From assembly GCA_963764825.1 (NCBI GenBank), contig CAVXUA010000003.1:372001-436000 (forward strand): 64,000 bases of DNA, in the 5' to 3' direction. Below, piece by piece: positions 28,056-37,929 of this stretch; within the stretch, counting starts at the first letter, position 1, and each line of letters starts with the position of its first letter. The notes under the pieces are model-generated. The model saw only the letters and a program-made list of their open reading frames with translations. It did not search any database and was not told the origin of the DNA. The DNA comes from JAZGGS01 sp963764825 (GTDB lineage: Bacteria > Bacteroidota > Ignavibacteria > Ignavibacteriales > Ignavibacteriaceae). Position numbers and translations under genes: made by a program.

Positions 28056-29534
28056 CTATATTGTTAGTGCAACCCGCCTGAAGTGATAACCGTAAACTGC
28101 CAATGTCATGGCAAGCGAAAATTTTGCAGGATATTTAAACAAGCTAAAGGCCAGCAGTTTCCAAAAATATTTTTTACCTTTTTCCAGTGTCCCTAATAAC
28201 CAGATCAATCTGAAAAACGCCTTAACTTCGTTAATAGAAAATTTATTTTTATCCCAGGAAGGAAGTTCATAGTGATGCAAGAATTTTATTAACCTTTGGT
28301 AGTAAACTTTTTGAGAGTAGATAGTTTTAAGTATATAAGAATAACCAGCCATCAGTTCCGCGTAATTCATTTTAGGAATAAAATTAATTGAGCCGTCCAT
28401 GTTATTCCCCGTAAAGCCAGTAAGCAAACGCTTTTCTCCGCTTAACCGCTTAAATAATTTTGTTCCGATTGGTGCATTCAGCAACCCAACCATAGCTGTA
28501 ACAATTCCGCTTTTCTGAATAAAATTTATCTGCTCTTCAAAAACTTCAGGATGATCATTATCGAATCCAACTATGAATCCAGCGGAAACTATAAACCCTC
28601 GCTTCTGCAATTTATTAACTGAGTTTACAAGATCACGCCTTAAGTTTTGTGCTTTTCCGCATTCAACAAGACTCAAGCTGTTTGGCGTTTCAATACCGAC
28701 GAAGACGCTGTTAAATCCTGCATCAACCATCATTGTCATCAGCTCTTCATCATCAGAAAGATTGATTGATACTTCTGTAATAAATTTAAAGGGATATCTT
28801 TTTTGTTTAGACCATTCAATTATAGCAGGGAGCACTTCAGTTTTAAGTTTTTTCTTATTACCAATAAAATTATCATCAACAATTGAAATTGGTTCCCGCC
28901 AACCAAGTTTGTAAAGAGTATCAAGTTCGATAATGAATTGATTAACGGATTTTGTTCTTGGTGTACGACCGTTAAGCATTGTTATACTGCAAAACTCACA
29001 ATCGTAAGGGCAGCCGCGGGAATATTGCATTGCCATGCCCGCATATTTTTTCATATCAAGCAGTTCCCACATCGGAACAGGAGATGATTTAACATCAGGA
29101 AATTCCTCTGTAGTATAGATATGCTCAGGTGTTCCGTTTTCCAGGTCTTCTAAAAATTTAGGAAGAGTCAACTCTGCTTCATTTAAAACAAAATGATCAA
29201 CTCCTAAAAAATCCTGGTATTGAGTTGTAGCCAGCGGACCGCCCGCAACAATTTTAATGCCTAAAGTATTACATCGTCGTATTACTTCATTAAAAGATTT
29301 TAATTGAATATTCATACCGCTAAGGAAAACGTAATCTGCCCACAAAATATCTTCATCATTCAAGCGCGTAACATTTAAGTCGATTAATTTTTTCTCCCAC
29401 TCTCCGGGAAGCATAGCTGCAACTGTTATAAGCCCAAGCGGCGGCTCAGCTGCTTTTTTTGAAACAAACTTCAAAGCATCTTTAAAACTCCAAAAGGTTG
29501 AAGGTGTTTCAGGGTAAACCATTAAAATTTTCAC
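28056..29534 (-). CDS. B12-binding-domain radical SAM protein
   Basis: 492 residues. Residues 1-130 form a Rossmann-like cobalamin-binding domain (MKILMVYPETP start, KIVAGGPLAT), but without the DxHxxG motif. The radical SAM core has the cluster-binding Cys175/Cys179/Cys182 (YSRGCPYDCEFCSI). A C-terminal extension of about 130 residues of DUF4070 type follows (NFIPKMNYAELMAGY). Relatives include hopanoid-modifying methylases and many unassigned enzymes, so the substrate is not inferred. It appears to be a single-gene unit. Confidence 0.85.
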   Translation of the reverse strand: MKILMVYPETPSTFWSFKDALKFVSKKAAEPPLGLITVAAMLPGEWEKKLIDLNVTRLNDEDILWADYVFLSGMNIQLKSFNEVIRRCNTLGIKIVAGGPLATTQYQDFLGVDHFVLNEAELTLPKFLEDLENGTPEHIYTTEEFPDVKSSPVPMWELLDMKKYAGMAMQYSRGCPYDCEFCSITMLNGRTPRTKSVNQFIIELDTLYKLGWREPISIVDDNFIGNKKKLKTEVLPAIIEWSKQKRYPFKFITEVSINLSDDEELMTMMVDAGFNSVFVGIETPNSLSLVECGKAQNLRRDLVNSVNKLQKRGFIVSAGFIVGFDNDHPEVFEEQINFIQKSGIVTAMVGLLNAPIGTKLFKRLSGEKRLLTGFTGNNMDGSINFIPKMNYAELMAGYSYILKTIYSQKVYYQRLIKFLHHYELPSWDKNKFSINEVKAFFRLIWLLGTLEKGKKYFWKLLAFSLFKYPAKFSLAMTLAVYGYHFRRVALTI

Positions 29535-29718
29535 ATAATACTCCGTAAAAAATAATCTGTTTTAACATCTCTATTATGCAAATTATTCTTTACAAGTACT
29601 GTAAAAGAAATGTAAAAGTTAATCCTTATTTCTTGTACTTGGATATTGAAAAGATGATATTTGGAACGGATTAAATTTTAATCAGAAGGATCATAACAAG
29701 ATTTAATATAATTAAGAA

Positions 29719-30702
29719 ATGAAAAAAAAGCATTCCCTTTTTTATCATATTGTTATTTTTGTATTGGCACAGCTAGCATGGCTGTCTTTGCTGGGACTGT
29801 GGATTTACTGGTATGTTTATAACTACATTGTGTTCGAAAAAGTTGGTGGCCAGGCGTCTCCTCAACTTAGTTATGATATTACAAATGTTGTCCCGTTTGT
29901 AATTGGGCTGGTTTTGCTTAGCGGCTTATCTTTCACAACTTCTTTAATCTTCAGGCATTTGAACGTTCAACTAAGGTTAACTAAGCTTTACGATAATTTT
30001 ATAAGCAATGTTACCCACGAGTTAAAATCCCCTTTATCATCTATCCAACTTTACCTGGAAACATTGAAGGAACGCAATGTTCCGCCGGATAAGCAGAAAG
30101 AATTTATTGATTTAATGAGGACAGATGTTAACCGGCTCAATAATCTTATTAATTCTATCCTGGAAATATCAGCGCTGGAGCAGAAAAAACTTGCACACGA
30201 TTACCAGGTTCAGGAGGCTGAATTAACTATAAGAAATTTACTTAAGGAATCCGCCGGGCAATTCAGGCTGCCGGATGATGTTTTAAATATAAACGGCAGC
30301 GCACCTTGTAAAATTGTTACAGATGCAAAAGCGATGAGGATTGTGCTGGATAACCTGATAGATAATGCTATAAAATATTCTGCGGGCTCCGTTAAAATAG
30401 ATGTTAAATTATCCTGTAATCCGAAAAAGTTTATAGTCGAATTCAGCGATAGGGGAATCGGTATTCCACCCGGGGAATTGAAGAAGGTCTTTAATAAATT
30501 TCATCGTATACAGCATAATAATATACCGAACGTAAAAGGAACCGGCTTAGGGCTTTACTGGACAAAAGAAATAATTAGAAATCATGGCGGTAAGATCTCG
30601 GTTTTAAGTGAAGGCGAAAATAAAGGAACCAAATTTACTATTGAGCTGCCCGTTTACCATGCATCTAAAAAACGTTTTATAAATAAACTTCTAAAGAAAT
30701 AA
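29719..30702 (+). CDS. Sensor histidine kinase (short sensor)
   Basis: 327 residues. TM1 about 11-36, TM2 about 56-78, with only a short loop between, so it probably senses in the membrane or through a partner. HisKA His100 (NFISNVTHELKSPLSS), N box (NLIDNAIKYS), G1 (DRGIGIPPG), G2 (GTGLGLYWTKEI). There is no HAMP domain. It is followed after 13 bp by its response regulator. Confidence 0.92.
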   Translation: MKKKHSLFYHIVIFVLAQLAWLSLLGLWIYWYVYNYIVFEKVGGQASPQLSYDITNVVPFVIGLVLLSGLSFTTSLIFRHLNVQLRLTKLYDNFISNVTHELKSPLSSIQLYLETLKERNVPPDKQKEFIDLMRTDVNRLNNLINSILEISALEQKKLAHDYQVQEAELTIRNLLKESAGQFRLPDDVLNINGSAPCKIVTDAKAMRIVLDNLIDNAIKYSAGSVKIDVKLSCNPKKFIVEFSDRGIGIPPGELKKVFNKFHRIQHNNIPNVKGTGLGLYWTKEIIRNHGGKISVLSEGENKGTKFTIELPVYHASKKRFINKLLKK

Positions 30703-30715
30703 GATAAATAAATCG

Positions 30716-31426
30716 ATGGATAACAATTCATACAAAGAAAGTAAAATATTATTAGTCGAAGATGAGAAAACCCTTGCCGTTGGCCTGGAGTTTAACTTAG
30801 TTGAAGAGGGTTACCTTGTTGAATGGGCTAAAGATGGAAGAGAAGCAATTAGTCTTTTTGAATCAGGTAATTTTGATATGATAATACTTGATATTATGCT
30901 TCCATACTTTGATGGTTTTGAAATTGCAGAAATAGTCCGCAAAGCTAATCCTCAAATGCCAATCTTAATGCTTACTGCAAAAACTTCTAAGGGAGACAAG
31001 GTTAAAGGATTGGAATTGGGAGCAGATGATTACATTACAAAACCTTTTCATTTGAAGGAACTTTTACTACGAGTAAAGGGGATGTTAAAACGAAAAGCAT
31101 GGTACAAAGAAGTAACTCTTAACCAGCCAAAATTCAGCTTTGGAAATAATGAAATTAATTTTGAAAACTTAAAATGTAAATGCGGCAATAAAGAGTTGAA
31201 GCTTACTCCGCATGAAGCTATGGTCTTAAAGTACCTGGTTAATAATAAAGGAAAGATCGTATCACGGAAGGAATTGCTTGAAAAAGTCTGGCATTTAAAT
31301 CCGGATATCGAAACGCGCACAGTAGATATATTTATTTCACGCTTGCGTAATTACTTTGAAGAAGATCCATCCAACCCGATATACATTAAAAGTGTTCGTG
31401 GAGCGGGATATATATTTGAAGGGTAA
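30716..31426 (+). CDS. OmpR-family response regulator
   Basis: 236 residues. Receiver with LLVEDE, phospho-acceptor Asp59 (IILDIMLPYFDG) and Lys109 (YITKPF). Winged-helix DNA-binding domain at about 145-234 (LTPHEAMVLKYLVNNKGKIV, DIFISRLRNYFEEDP, VRGAGYIFE). It is second in the operon with the kinase at 29719-30702. The repeat E copy 2 begins two bases after its stop. Confidence 0.93.
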   Translation: MDNNSYKESKILLVEDEKTLAVGLEFNLVEEGYLVEWAKDGREAISLFESGNFDMIILDIMLPYFDGFEIAEIVRKANPQMPILMLTAKTSKGDKVKGLELGADDYITKPFHLKELLLRVKGMLKRKAWYKEVTLNQPKFSFGNNEINFENLKCKCGNKELKLTPHEAMVLKYLVNNKGKIVSRKELLEKVWHLNPDIETRTVDIFISRLRNYFEEDPSNPIYIKSVRGAGYIFEG

Positions 31427-31427
31427 A

Positions 31428-31499
31428 ACTATTGGTAGGCGGGCAGTAACTTGACTTCCCGTCACGTAATTTCTGTTTAGCAGGTGATGCTGAAATTCT
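31428..31499 (+). repeat. Intergenic repeat E, copy 2
   Basis: Starts right after the regulator stop and ends at the stop of the minus-strand small gene. It is related to 27956-28028 along its whole length. Confidence 0.65.
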
Positions 31500-31696
31500 T
31501 AATGTGCAACCACGCTTTTCTTTTTTATTTCTCGCAGGATTTTTTGGAGAGAGATTCTTTTTGCCTTCAGAGCTTCGCGGAACTCAAATCTATCTGTTGC
31601 TCTTATCTCCATCGAGAGATCGGAAATATAACTTTCAAGCACTTCCGTAAGAATTTCAGCATCAGCTTCAATTATATTTAAATCTACTAGATTCAT
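31499..31696 (-). CDS. Small conserved hypothetical protein
   Basis: 65 residues from ATG 31696: MNLVDLNIIEADAEILTEVL followed by SYISDLSMEIRATDRFEF and REALKAKRISLQKILREI. The pattern of an acidic helix with ESYISDLxMEIxxTDxxxFR is one I recognise from short, widespread, unnamed proteins. It is probably an all-helical cytoplasmic protein. No Shine-Dalgarno is evident, so the start is less certain. An extension to 31723 is possible. Confidence 0.6.
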   Translation of the reverse strand: MNLVDLNIIEADAEILTEVLESYISDLSMEIRATDRFEFREALKAKRISLQKILREIKKKSVVAH

Positions 31697-31813
31697 AAAG
31701 CACCCGCTTATTAATAAAGCCAATTTTTTAATAAAAGCAAGTCAGAATCCAGCCAGCTTAACCGAAAAATTTTAAATTCTAAGGTGTTAAAATATTTTTA
31801 ATAGGATAATTGC

Positions 31814-32202
31814 CTAACTATGACTGCAATCGTTATTATCTTTTTCTACTAGCTCGCCTTTTAAATACTTTTGTGCAGCTTCTTCGGCAATGTCTTCATC
31901 AGTTAAAAATGGAGTTATATTGTTTGCTTTTAAATCATCAATAAGTCTCCATCCGCCAGAACTGAAAATTAAAACTTCGCAGTCTTTCAATCCATCAATT
32001 AATCGATTGTGGCCGTTTCCTCCTCCTCCTTTGCCTTCACCGGATGATGCTGATGGCCGCGATGGTGATTCGTAAATACGTTTTCCCTGATTTCTTTATT
32101 TAAAATCTTTTCCTTATCTGTTTTAAAAACAATAAAAGATTTACATCTTCCAATATGACCGCTGACATGAACTTTGTCGTCACTTGCTACTGCAATATTC
32201 AT
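31814..32202 (-). CDS. NifX/NifB-family cluster-binding protein (one frameshift)
   Basis: About 129 residues when one base is restored near 32035-32045. The N-terminal half (MNIAVASDDKVHVSGHIGRC, then KSFIVFKTDKE) and the C-terminal half (NRLIDGLKDCEVLIFSSGGW, RLIDDLKANNITPFLTDE) are in different frames but fit one dinitrogenase iron-molybdenum cofactor (DUF35/NifX) fold. A His-rich loop (NHHRGHQHHP) lies in between, then a Gly-rich stretch. It is adjacent to DUF134, its usual partner. It may bind Fe-S or Mo clusters, but nitrogenase genes are not present in the window. Confidence 0.8.
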
Positions 32203-32221
32203 TTTAAACTCCTCGTAATTA

Positions 32222-32608
32222 TTATGATTTACATTTAGGACAATTATTTGATTGATTTTTTCTTCTGAGTTTTGTTTTATAACCGCACGATTTGCAGGTG
32301 TAATCTAGTTTAGATTTAATTTGTGCAGGCAGATCTTCTGAAATGCGGATAGCTTTACCATTTATCATTCCTTCTGCAATTTTTTGCCGCGCCTTGTTCA
32401 CTATTCTTCCAAAAGTTGCCCGGGAAATCTTCATCTTCAATGCAGCTTCTTCCTGCGAATAATTCAACATATCGCCAAGCCGTATTGCTTCCAGCTCATC
32501 AACTTCCAAAATCACTTCCTGAAGATCAGCCATTGGTATTCCCCTTGGTTTAAAATAATATGATGCCGGGGCACACCTGATTTTTCTATTTTTCTTTGGT
32601 CTCGCCAT
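32222..32608 (-). CDS. DUF134 putative DNA-binding regulator
   Basis: 128 residues from ATG 32608 (MARPKKNRKIRCAPASYYFK). It has a sigma-70-region-4-like helix-turn-helix (LEAIRLGDMLNYSQEEAALK, ISRATFGRIVNKARQKIAEG). The C-terminal zinc ribbon carries CKSC and CPKC. This is the DUF134 family, whose genes commonly neighbour NifX-like genes. A perfect 20-bp palindrome overlaps its ribosome-binding region, suggesting autoregulation of this two-gene operon. Confidence 0.88.
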   Translation of the reverse strand: MARPKKNRKIRCAPASYYFKPRGIPMADLQEVILEVDELEAIRLGDMLNYSQEEAALKMKISRATFGRIVNKARQKIAEGMINGKAIRISEDLPAQIKSKLDYTCKSCGYKTKLRRKNQSNNCPKCKS

Positions 32609-32616
32609 TTTTATAA

Positions 32617-32636
32617 TTATGAGCATATGCTCATAA
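32617..32636. promoter_or_regulatory. Perfect 20-bp palindrome, probable DUF134 operator
   Basis: TTATGAGCATATGCTCATAA is self-complementary over all 20 bases. It ends eight bases upstream of the DUF134 start codon, where a bound dimer would block translation initiation or the promoter. Binding by DUF134 is inference. Confidence 0.75.
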
Positions 32637-32923
32637 CAAAATTATACTAATTAATTTAGAATGTCAATATTTTATGAAATATATCAGGATGATTATATAT
32701 GAAATGTCAGAATCAGGATGGCTAAATATTTAGTTTTTTGATCTTTCCCCTCAAACTTTTTAATGTCTCAAATATTTTGCTTTTAGACTAAAATCAAAAT
32801 ATTGCTCCTTTTTTCTGTCTTTTAAAAAATAATTAAATAAATAACGTCAACCGGATTACAGGAGAGATAAATAGAAAATATTTTCTTAAGTTTAGCAGCA
32901 ATAATTTTAAAACCGGAGGATGT

Positions 32924-33372
32924 ATGAAGTCCGTAATTATATTAGTTTTATTTCTCATCGGAACATTTACAGCTTGCTCTGTGCTGACGTTAACTCCCGC
33001 AAACTTTGCCTGGCCGATTGAATCTGTTTTACAAGTGAATGATGAAGGCGAGGTGAGTGATGAAAGGTATTCGTTTTCGTTTGATGCCAAAGGACTTTAC
33101 TACGAAGAGTTTGAAGATTCATTAGCATACCTGGATAGAGATTTGCGAATAATCAGGGATGCCATGGGTTACTACTTTATGACCGGAAATCATTTTAAAA
33201 ATGTTTATGTATTCAAGGCTTATTGATGGAACACTGGAATTAAACACCAAAATATTTATTTCGGAATTTGGTTTTGAGAAATCCAGTTTTTAATCAAAGA
33301 CCACCTTACATTGAATTAATTGATGGAGATAGAATCTTAAAGCTCAGTCATCAGGGAATTGAAGAGGAGTAA
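32924..33372 (+). CDS. Hypothetical lipoprotein (two frameshifts)
   Basis: About 148 residues if one extra T near 33224 and one extra A near 33286 are removed. The signal ends FTACSVL. The mature domain begins LTPANFAWPIESVLQVNDEG, with SFSFDAKGLYYEEF. After the first lesion it continues DGTLELNTKIFISEFGFE, then NPVFNQRPPYIELIDGDRIL. GGAGG lies upstream of ATG 32924, and the stop is 3 bp before the next gene, so the two form an operon. No family is recognised. Confidence 0.65.
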
Positions 33373-33375
33373 CAA

Positions 33376-34643
33376 ATGAAAAAGAATTTATTTACAAAGC
33401 TTGCTGTAATTTTTCTTGCTTTTTTATTTACCAATACTTCCATTGCTCAATCCGATTATGAAATTGTTCAGGACTTCAAAGCAAAATACCAGGAAATTGA
33501 AAAGCAGATTAAGGACACTTTGTCATTGGAAGAACTAAATACAGTTGTTGCAATGATAGATCAATTAAAACAGGAATTTAATGAGCATAAAGAACTTCTG
33601 GATAAAAGTTTATACCCTGATAATTATAATAAATCAATTGAGAAACTTACTGCTTCTTACGTATTAAGACAGGGAGATTTCACTACAATTGATGTTCTTC
33701 AAACGGAAGTAATAGAGTTGGAGCAAGAGGTTGAATTTCTAAACCAAAGAAACACCGAATTAATTATAAAGATTGAAGATCTTAAAGCTCTGAGAAAGAA
33801 GGATAAGAAAACCATAGCTGAATTAGAAAATCTTATTGCAGAATTAAGAAACTCTCTGCGGAAGCGAGATAAACTCGTTGTTGATATGATGGATAAACTT
33901 ATGCCTCCAATTATGAGGGAGAAAGCAACACTTTCTCCGGAAGATCAAAATATGGTTCGCCGTGAAGAACAAAAAGAAGATGTTCTGCAAAATGTAAAAA
34001 TCTCAATTGAAGATAACATAAGGTTTTTAGAAGCAACATCACTAAATCCTGATGATATAAAAGATGTTCAGAAGCAGCAGGAGCAATTTTCCGACTCGTG
34101 GAAAGCAATAGGACCAAAGCTGGTTGATGTTTATGCAGATAAAAGCAGTAAAGCTACTGTGCTTAAAGAAATAGATTCGTTGTATACGTCAATGGTATTC
34201 CAAGTCCGTTGATCAGAATGTTTGGAGATCAATCAGGGACGAATTCAAATCAAACGGTATTATCTTAAAAGATTTTAATTATGGTGGTGATTTTGTTCAG
34301 TCCATAAAACTTTTTATAGAAGATGAAATAAAAAATCTTGGTGTAAAAAGCGATGAAGCTTCGGAAAAAACTTTTGTTAATTTTACAGATAGTACATGGT
34401 TCGCAGTTGTAAAACCGAATTGGGTGCCTTACCTTATAGAAGGCGGACTGCTTACTGAAAAGCAAAAAGATGAAGTTGAATTGAATATTGAAGAGTGGAA
34501 GAGCGAAGTTATACCCCTCAAAATGTGGTTTTACGTGGTGCTATGGATGTGGTATTGTGATAATTATAATACCTGCTGTATTAATATTTCTAAGAAGAAG
34601 AAAAAAATCTAAAGAAGTATATAAGGATATCGCGAGCGAGTAA
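33376..34643 (+). CDS. Exported coiled-coil protein with C-terminal membrane anchor (three frameshifts)
   Basis: Three frames join to about 422 residues: lesions near 34195, at the C4 run 34514-34517 and near 34556. A Sec signal (LAFLFTNTSIAQ) is followed by a helical region with a strong coiled coil at about residues 110-165. An alpha/beta-looking part follows (NVWRSIRDEFKSNGIILKDF ... GLLTEKQKDEVELNIEEW), then a final membrane helix (IVIIIIPAVLIFLRRRKKSK) with a basic tail. The topology suggests a periplasmic domain tethered to the inner membrane. The function is unknown. It forms an operon with the preceding lipoprotein. Confidence 0.7.
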
Positions 34644-34663
34644 GCAATAACCGCCAACTCATT

Positions 34664-35872
34664 TTAAGCCCCGATTAAGTCGGGGCTTTTTATTGTTTTT
34701 ACTTTTAGCATAAAAACTGCAGAAATAGTTCCTAAAATAAATATTAAGCTCCATAAAAAATCTGAACCGAAATCCTCCAACAATTTTGTGCCGAGCAACG
34801 GTCCTAAAATAAATGCTAAACTAAAAGTCATTTGAAAATAACCCATATACTCGCCGCTTTTTCCATTGGGGGAAATTTCAGCTACATAATCTCCCGCTGC
34901 AGGAAAAAGGATCATTTCACCAAAAGTCCATATGATAACGGAAGCAATTACAAGAATCAATCCGTTTGCAAAAACGAGTATTCCAAAACCTGCGGCAGCC
35001 AGAAAGGCACCAAGCGAAAGAGATTGCCAATGTTTCCAATTTCTCATCGCATCATTTAAAGGAACTTCAACCAAAATAATTAGTACGGTATTAACCCCCA
35101 TAAGCAAACCGAAAGTTGACTTAATAAATCCGAGATCATTGACTATAAAAATTGGTAAAGCTCCTATGTGCTGGAAGAAAACAATTTCTACAGGTATTAA
35201 AGCCAAAAGGAAATAGAGGAAGACTTTGTTATTAAAAACCGATTTTCGTTCATTTCCAATTAATACTTCTTGTGCGTTATTGCCGGGAAGACCTGGTTGA
35301 TGAACTTTTATTCTAGAAAATAGAAGGAATAATCCCGCGGCAATAGATGTAATCCCATCTACATAAAACAACAATGAAAAATTTATTGTGCTTAAAATTC
35401 CACCAAGAACAGGACCTATACTCATACCAAGGTTTATTGCTAAGCGGTTAAGCGCAAAAGCAGTTTTTCTTCTGTTTGAAGTAATTTCCTGTGAAATGAA
35501 GGACATGCTTGCAGGACGAAAAGCTTCAGAGATTATTGCCCATAAAAAACTTAATACAAGAAAAGTAATAAAGTTGTTTATAAAAGAATAGATGAAAAGG
35601 AAAATTCCCGAAGCAAGCAGCGATACTATCATTAAACGCAGTGAACCAAACCGGTCACTTAGTTTCCCAGCAAATGGAGCCGAGATAAATGCGCCGGCAC
35701 CAAAACAAGCTAGAACAAGCCCGGCTTCTGATACGCTGACTTTTAACTCTTCCACAGCGTATAAAGCAATAAAAGGGAGTACCATCATACCAGCTCTATT
35801 TATAAGTGAGCCGATAGCAAGTATCCAAATGTTATGCGGGATATTTTTTAACCCGCTCCAGGGGTGATTCAA
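34664..35872 (-). CDS. MFS transporter
   Basis: 402 residues with 12 predicted membrane helices. The loop 2-3 MFS motif is seen as GKLSDRFGSLRLM, and a second half-copy begins near PVEIVFFQHIGALPIF. It is probably a drug or metabolite efflux type, with substrate unknown. It starts at about 35872 and is divergent from the esterase gene. The terminator at 34666 overlaps its 3' end. Confidence 0.88.
   Translation of the reverse strand: MNHPWSGLKNIPHNIWILAIGSLINRAGMMVLPFIALYAVEELKVSVSEAGLVLACFGAGAFISAPFAGKLSDRFGSLRLMIVSLLASGIFLFIYSFINNFITFLVLSFLWAIISEAFRPASMSFISQEITSNRRKTAFALNRLAINLGMSIGPVLGGILSTINFSLLFYVDGITSIAAGLFLLFSRIKVHQPGLPGNNAQEVLIGNERKSVFNNKVFLYFLLALIPVEIVFFQHIGALPIFIVNDLGFIKSTFGLLMGVNTVLIILVEVPLNDAMRNWKHWQSLSLGAFLAAAGFGILVFANGLILVIASVIIWTFGEMILFPAAGDYVAEISPNGKSGEYMGYFQMTFSLAFILGPLLGTKLLEDFGSDFLWSLIFILGTISAVFMLKVKTIKSPDLIGA
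34666..34690 (+). terminator. GCCCCGA-TTAAG-TCGGGGC terminator
   Basis: A 9-bp stem with a T4 tail on the plus strand. It ends the 32924-34643 operon and overlaps the 3' end of the convergent MFS gene. Confidence 0.85.
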
Positions 35873-35992
35873 TTGTTAAATTTTATTTTTTACTAAAAGT
35901 CTGTGCAATTTAATTGAGCTTTTATTGCCTATCAAATTGCATTTCCGATTTGTATATTTTTATATGAATGAACAGAGCATGAGAGGACTAAA

Positions 35993-36838
35993 ATGAATAT
36001 TATAAAATTAACCATCGTTTTTTTAATTGCGGTTTCTGCAAACGTTGCACAGACTATTACGGATGCTGATGATAAAGGTAGCATTTACAATACAGAGGTA
36101 AAGAAATATAAATCTGTTGAAGTTGAAGATGACTTCTATATTTATATTAGTCTGCCTCGGAGTTATGAAACCACGGATAAAAGCTACCCAGTGCTTTATA
36201 TTTTAGATGGCGATATGGCTTACGGAATGGCTGCAAGTATTGCCCGCTACCTTCAATTTGGCGGAAGCATACCTGAGCTAATTATTGTAGGAATTGGTTA
36301 CGGCACTTTGAAAAAGGAGGAAGGTAATATGCGACAGAGAGATTATTCTCCAACTGTAAAAACCGGTAAAGAAGATATAACAGGCGGTGCGCCAAACTTT
36401 TTGAATTTTTTAACAGATGAACTTTTTCCACATATTGATTCAACTTACCGGACTGAGAAAAATGATAAAACGGTTTTCGGATACTCTATGGCAGGATTAT
36501 TTGGATTGTATACATTGTTTAATAAACCGGAATCATTCAACCGTTACATTGTTGGTAGCCCTTATTTGCTTTGGGATAACGAAGTTATATTTAGTGAAGA
36601 AGAGAGTGCGTCTATAAAATTTAAAAAGATAAATGCCAGGCTTTTTCTTTCAGTAGGCAGCGAGGAATCAGAAGAAAAATACTTCAACCCAATTGATGAA
36701 ATGGTTTCAATTCTACAAGCGCGCAATTACGAGGGTTTGAATATTGAAACAAAAGTATTTGATGGCGGAACTCATCTCATTTGTCCACCAGAAGCGATAA
36801 TGTATGGATTGTTATCTGTATTTAGCAAGGAAAAATGA
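35993..36838 (+). CDS. Exported alpha/beta-hydrolase esterase (IroE/Fes-like)
   Basis: 281 residues with a Sec signal (cleavage near VAQT). Alpha/beta-hydrolase of the Esterase_put/enterochelin-esterase type: oxyanion segment YPVLYILDGDMAYGM, nucleophile elbow GYSMAG with Ser165, then GGTHLICPP carrying the catalytic His. An acid residue is expected between them. It is probably periplasmic and cleaves an ester of unknown substrate. AGAGGA precedes the ATG. Confidence 0.85.
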   Translation: MNIIKLTIVFLIAVSANVAQTITDADDKGSIYNTEVKKYKSVEVEDDFYIYISLPRSYETTDKSYPVLYILDGDMAYGMAASIARYLQFGGSIPELIIVGIGYGTLKKEEGNMRQRDYSPTVKTGKEDITGGAPNFLNFLTDELFPHIDSTYRTEKNDKTVFGYSMAGLFGLYTLFNKPESFNRYIVGSPYLLWDNEVIFSEEESASIKFKKINARLFLSVGSEESEEKYFNPIDEMVSILQARNYEGLNIETKVFDGGTHLICPPEAIMYGLLSVFSKEK

Positions 36839-36953
36839 TAACGAAATTCAGAAGCAGAAATTAGTCGAACATGTAGCCAGGCGCCCATGCATTTAAACTC
36901 TTTGAATAGCAGCTTGATTGCATGACTGCATTAAAATAAAAGCTAACAAATAT

Positions 36954-37862
36954 TTAATGATTATTACCCCACATCTTTTCTCCCGCAGTAATTTTTAGTT
37001 TAAGAAAATTTTGTTTTGGCGGTAATGGGCAGGTTGCATATTTTGTAAATACACATGGTGGGTTGTATGCTTTATTAAAATCTACAATGATTTTCCCATC
37101 TGAATCAGCTTTCTCAGTGTAAAGGAATCTACCAGCACCGTAAGTTTCTTCTTCGCTTGTTTCATCTGCAAATACAAAAAATAAATTTTCGCCAGCATCA
37201 ACAGCATCCAGAGAATATGACTTCTCATCCTTTTCAAAAATAATCTTACCGGGAGATTTCTCTTCGCTTACCGTTCCAAGAATATTTGGAATAGATATAA
37301 TCTTAGGTGGATTGTAAGCTTCATAGTTTACTTCGATTCTCCACTCATCATTAACAGCAAATCTTTCAATTCCATCAAACTCTTTCACTAAAGATGATTC
37401 CAGATCGCGAAGTCGTATTCCATATCTATCATCTCTTTTAATTATAAACCATCTTAGTGATCCAAGTTCCATTATTGTTGGTTTGCCTGTAATATCTTGT
37501 TCTAAAACTGATTCGGTTACATTTTGTCCATCAATTGTAACGTTTATTTTTTCTGTAGATTTAAAGACAATCGAGCTATCCTTCAGAATTACTTTCCCAA
37601 TAAGTGATGGACTTGTTGAAGGAAACTGAATATTATTTTCTTCAGAGGAACCGAAACTGTTTTCACCTTCCTTAAGCCAATATAAGCCAACAAGATTAAG
37701 CCATCCGTTATCTGCTTTCAGTCGTTCAATCCGATTTTTATGCCATTGCTCAATTTCAGCTATGTATTCGGGAGAGCCACTTGGTGCAGGGTCTTTTCCT
37801 GTACAAGATACATATATAAAAATAGCAGTGAGTACAAGTACAATATTTATTAATGATTTCAT
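36954..37862 (-). CDS. DUF1684 lipoprotein
   Basis: 302 residues with a lipoprotein signal (FIYVSCTG). DUF1684 hallmarks are AEIEQWHKNRIERLKADNGW with LNLVGLYWLKEGENSFGS near the N-terminus, and FNKAYNPPCVFTKYATCPLP with PPKQNFLKLKITAGEK near the end. The family is widespread and its role is unknown. It is the last gene of a possible minus-strand operon with the radical SAM gene 67 bp upstream. Confidence 0.88.
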   Translation of the reverse strand: MKSLINIVLVLTAIFIYVSCTGKDPAPSGSPEYIAEIEQWHKNRIERLKADNGWLNLVGLYWLKEGENSFGSSEENNIQFPSTSPSLIGKVILKDSSIVFKSTEKINVTIDGQNVTESVLEQDITGKPTIMELGSLRWFIIKRDDRYGIRLRDLESSLVKEFDGIERFAVNDEWRIEVNYEAYNPPKIISIPNILGTVSEEKSPGKIIFEKDEKSYSLDAVDAGENLFFVFADETSEEETYGAGRFLYTEKADSDGKIIVDFNKAYNPPCVFTKYATCPLPPKQNFLKLKITAGEKMWGNNH

Positions 37863-37929
37863 AATTTTTTTTAATTAATTAGATTGGCTGAAAAAGTAAA
37901 ATTAAACCAAGAAAAGTACAAACGGAAAA

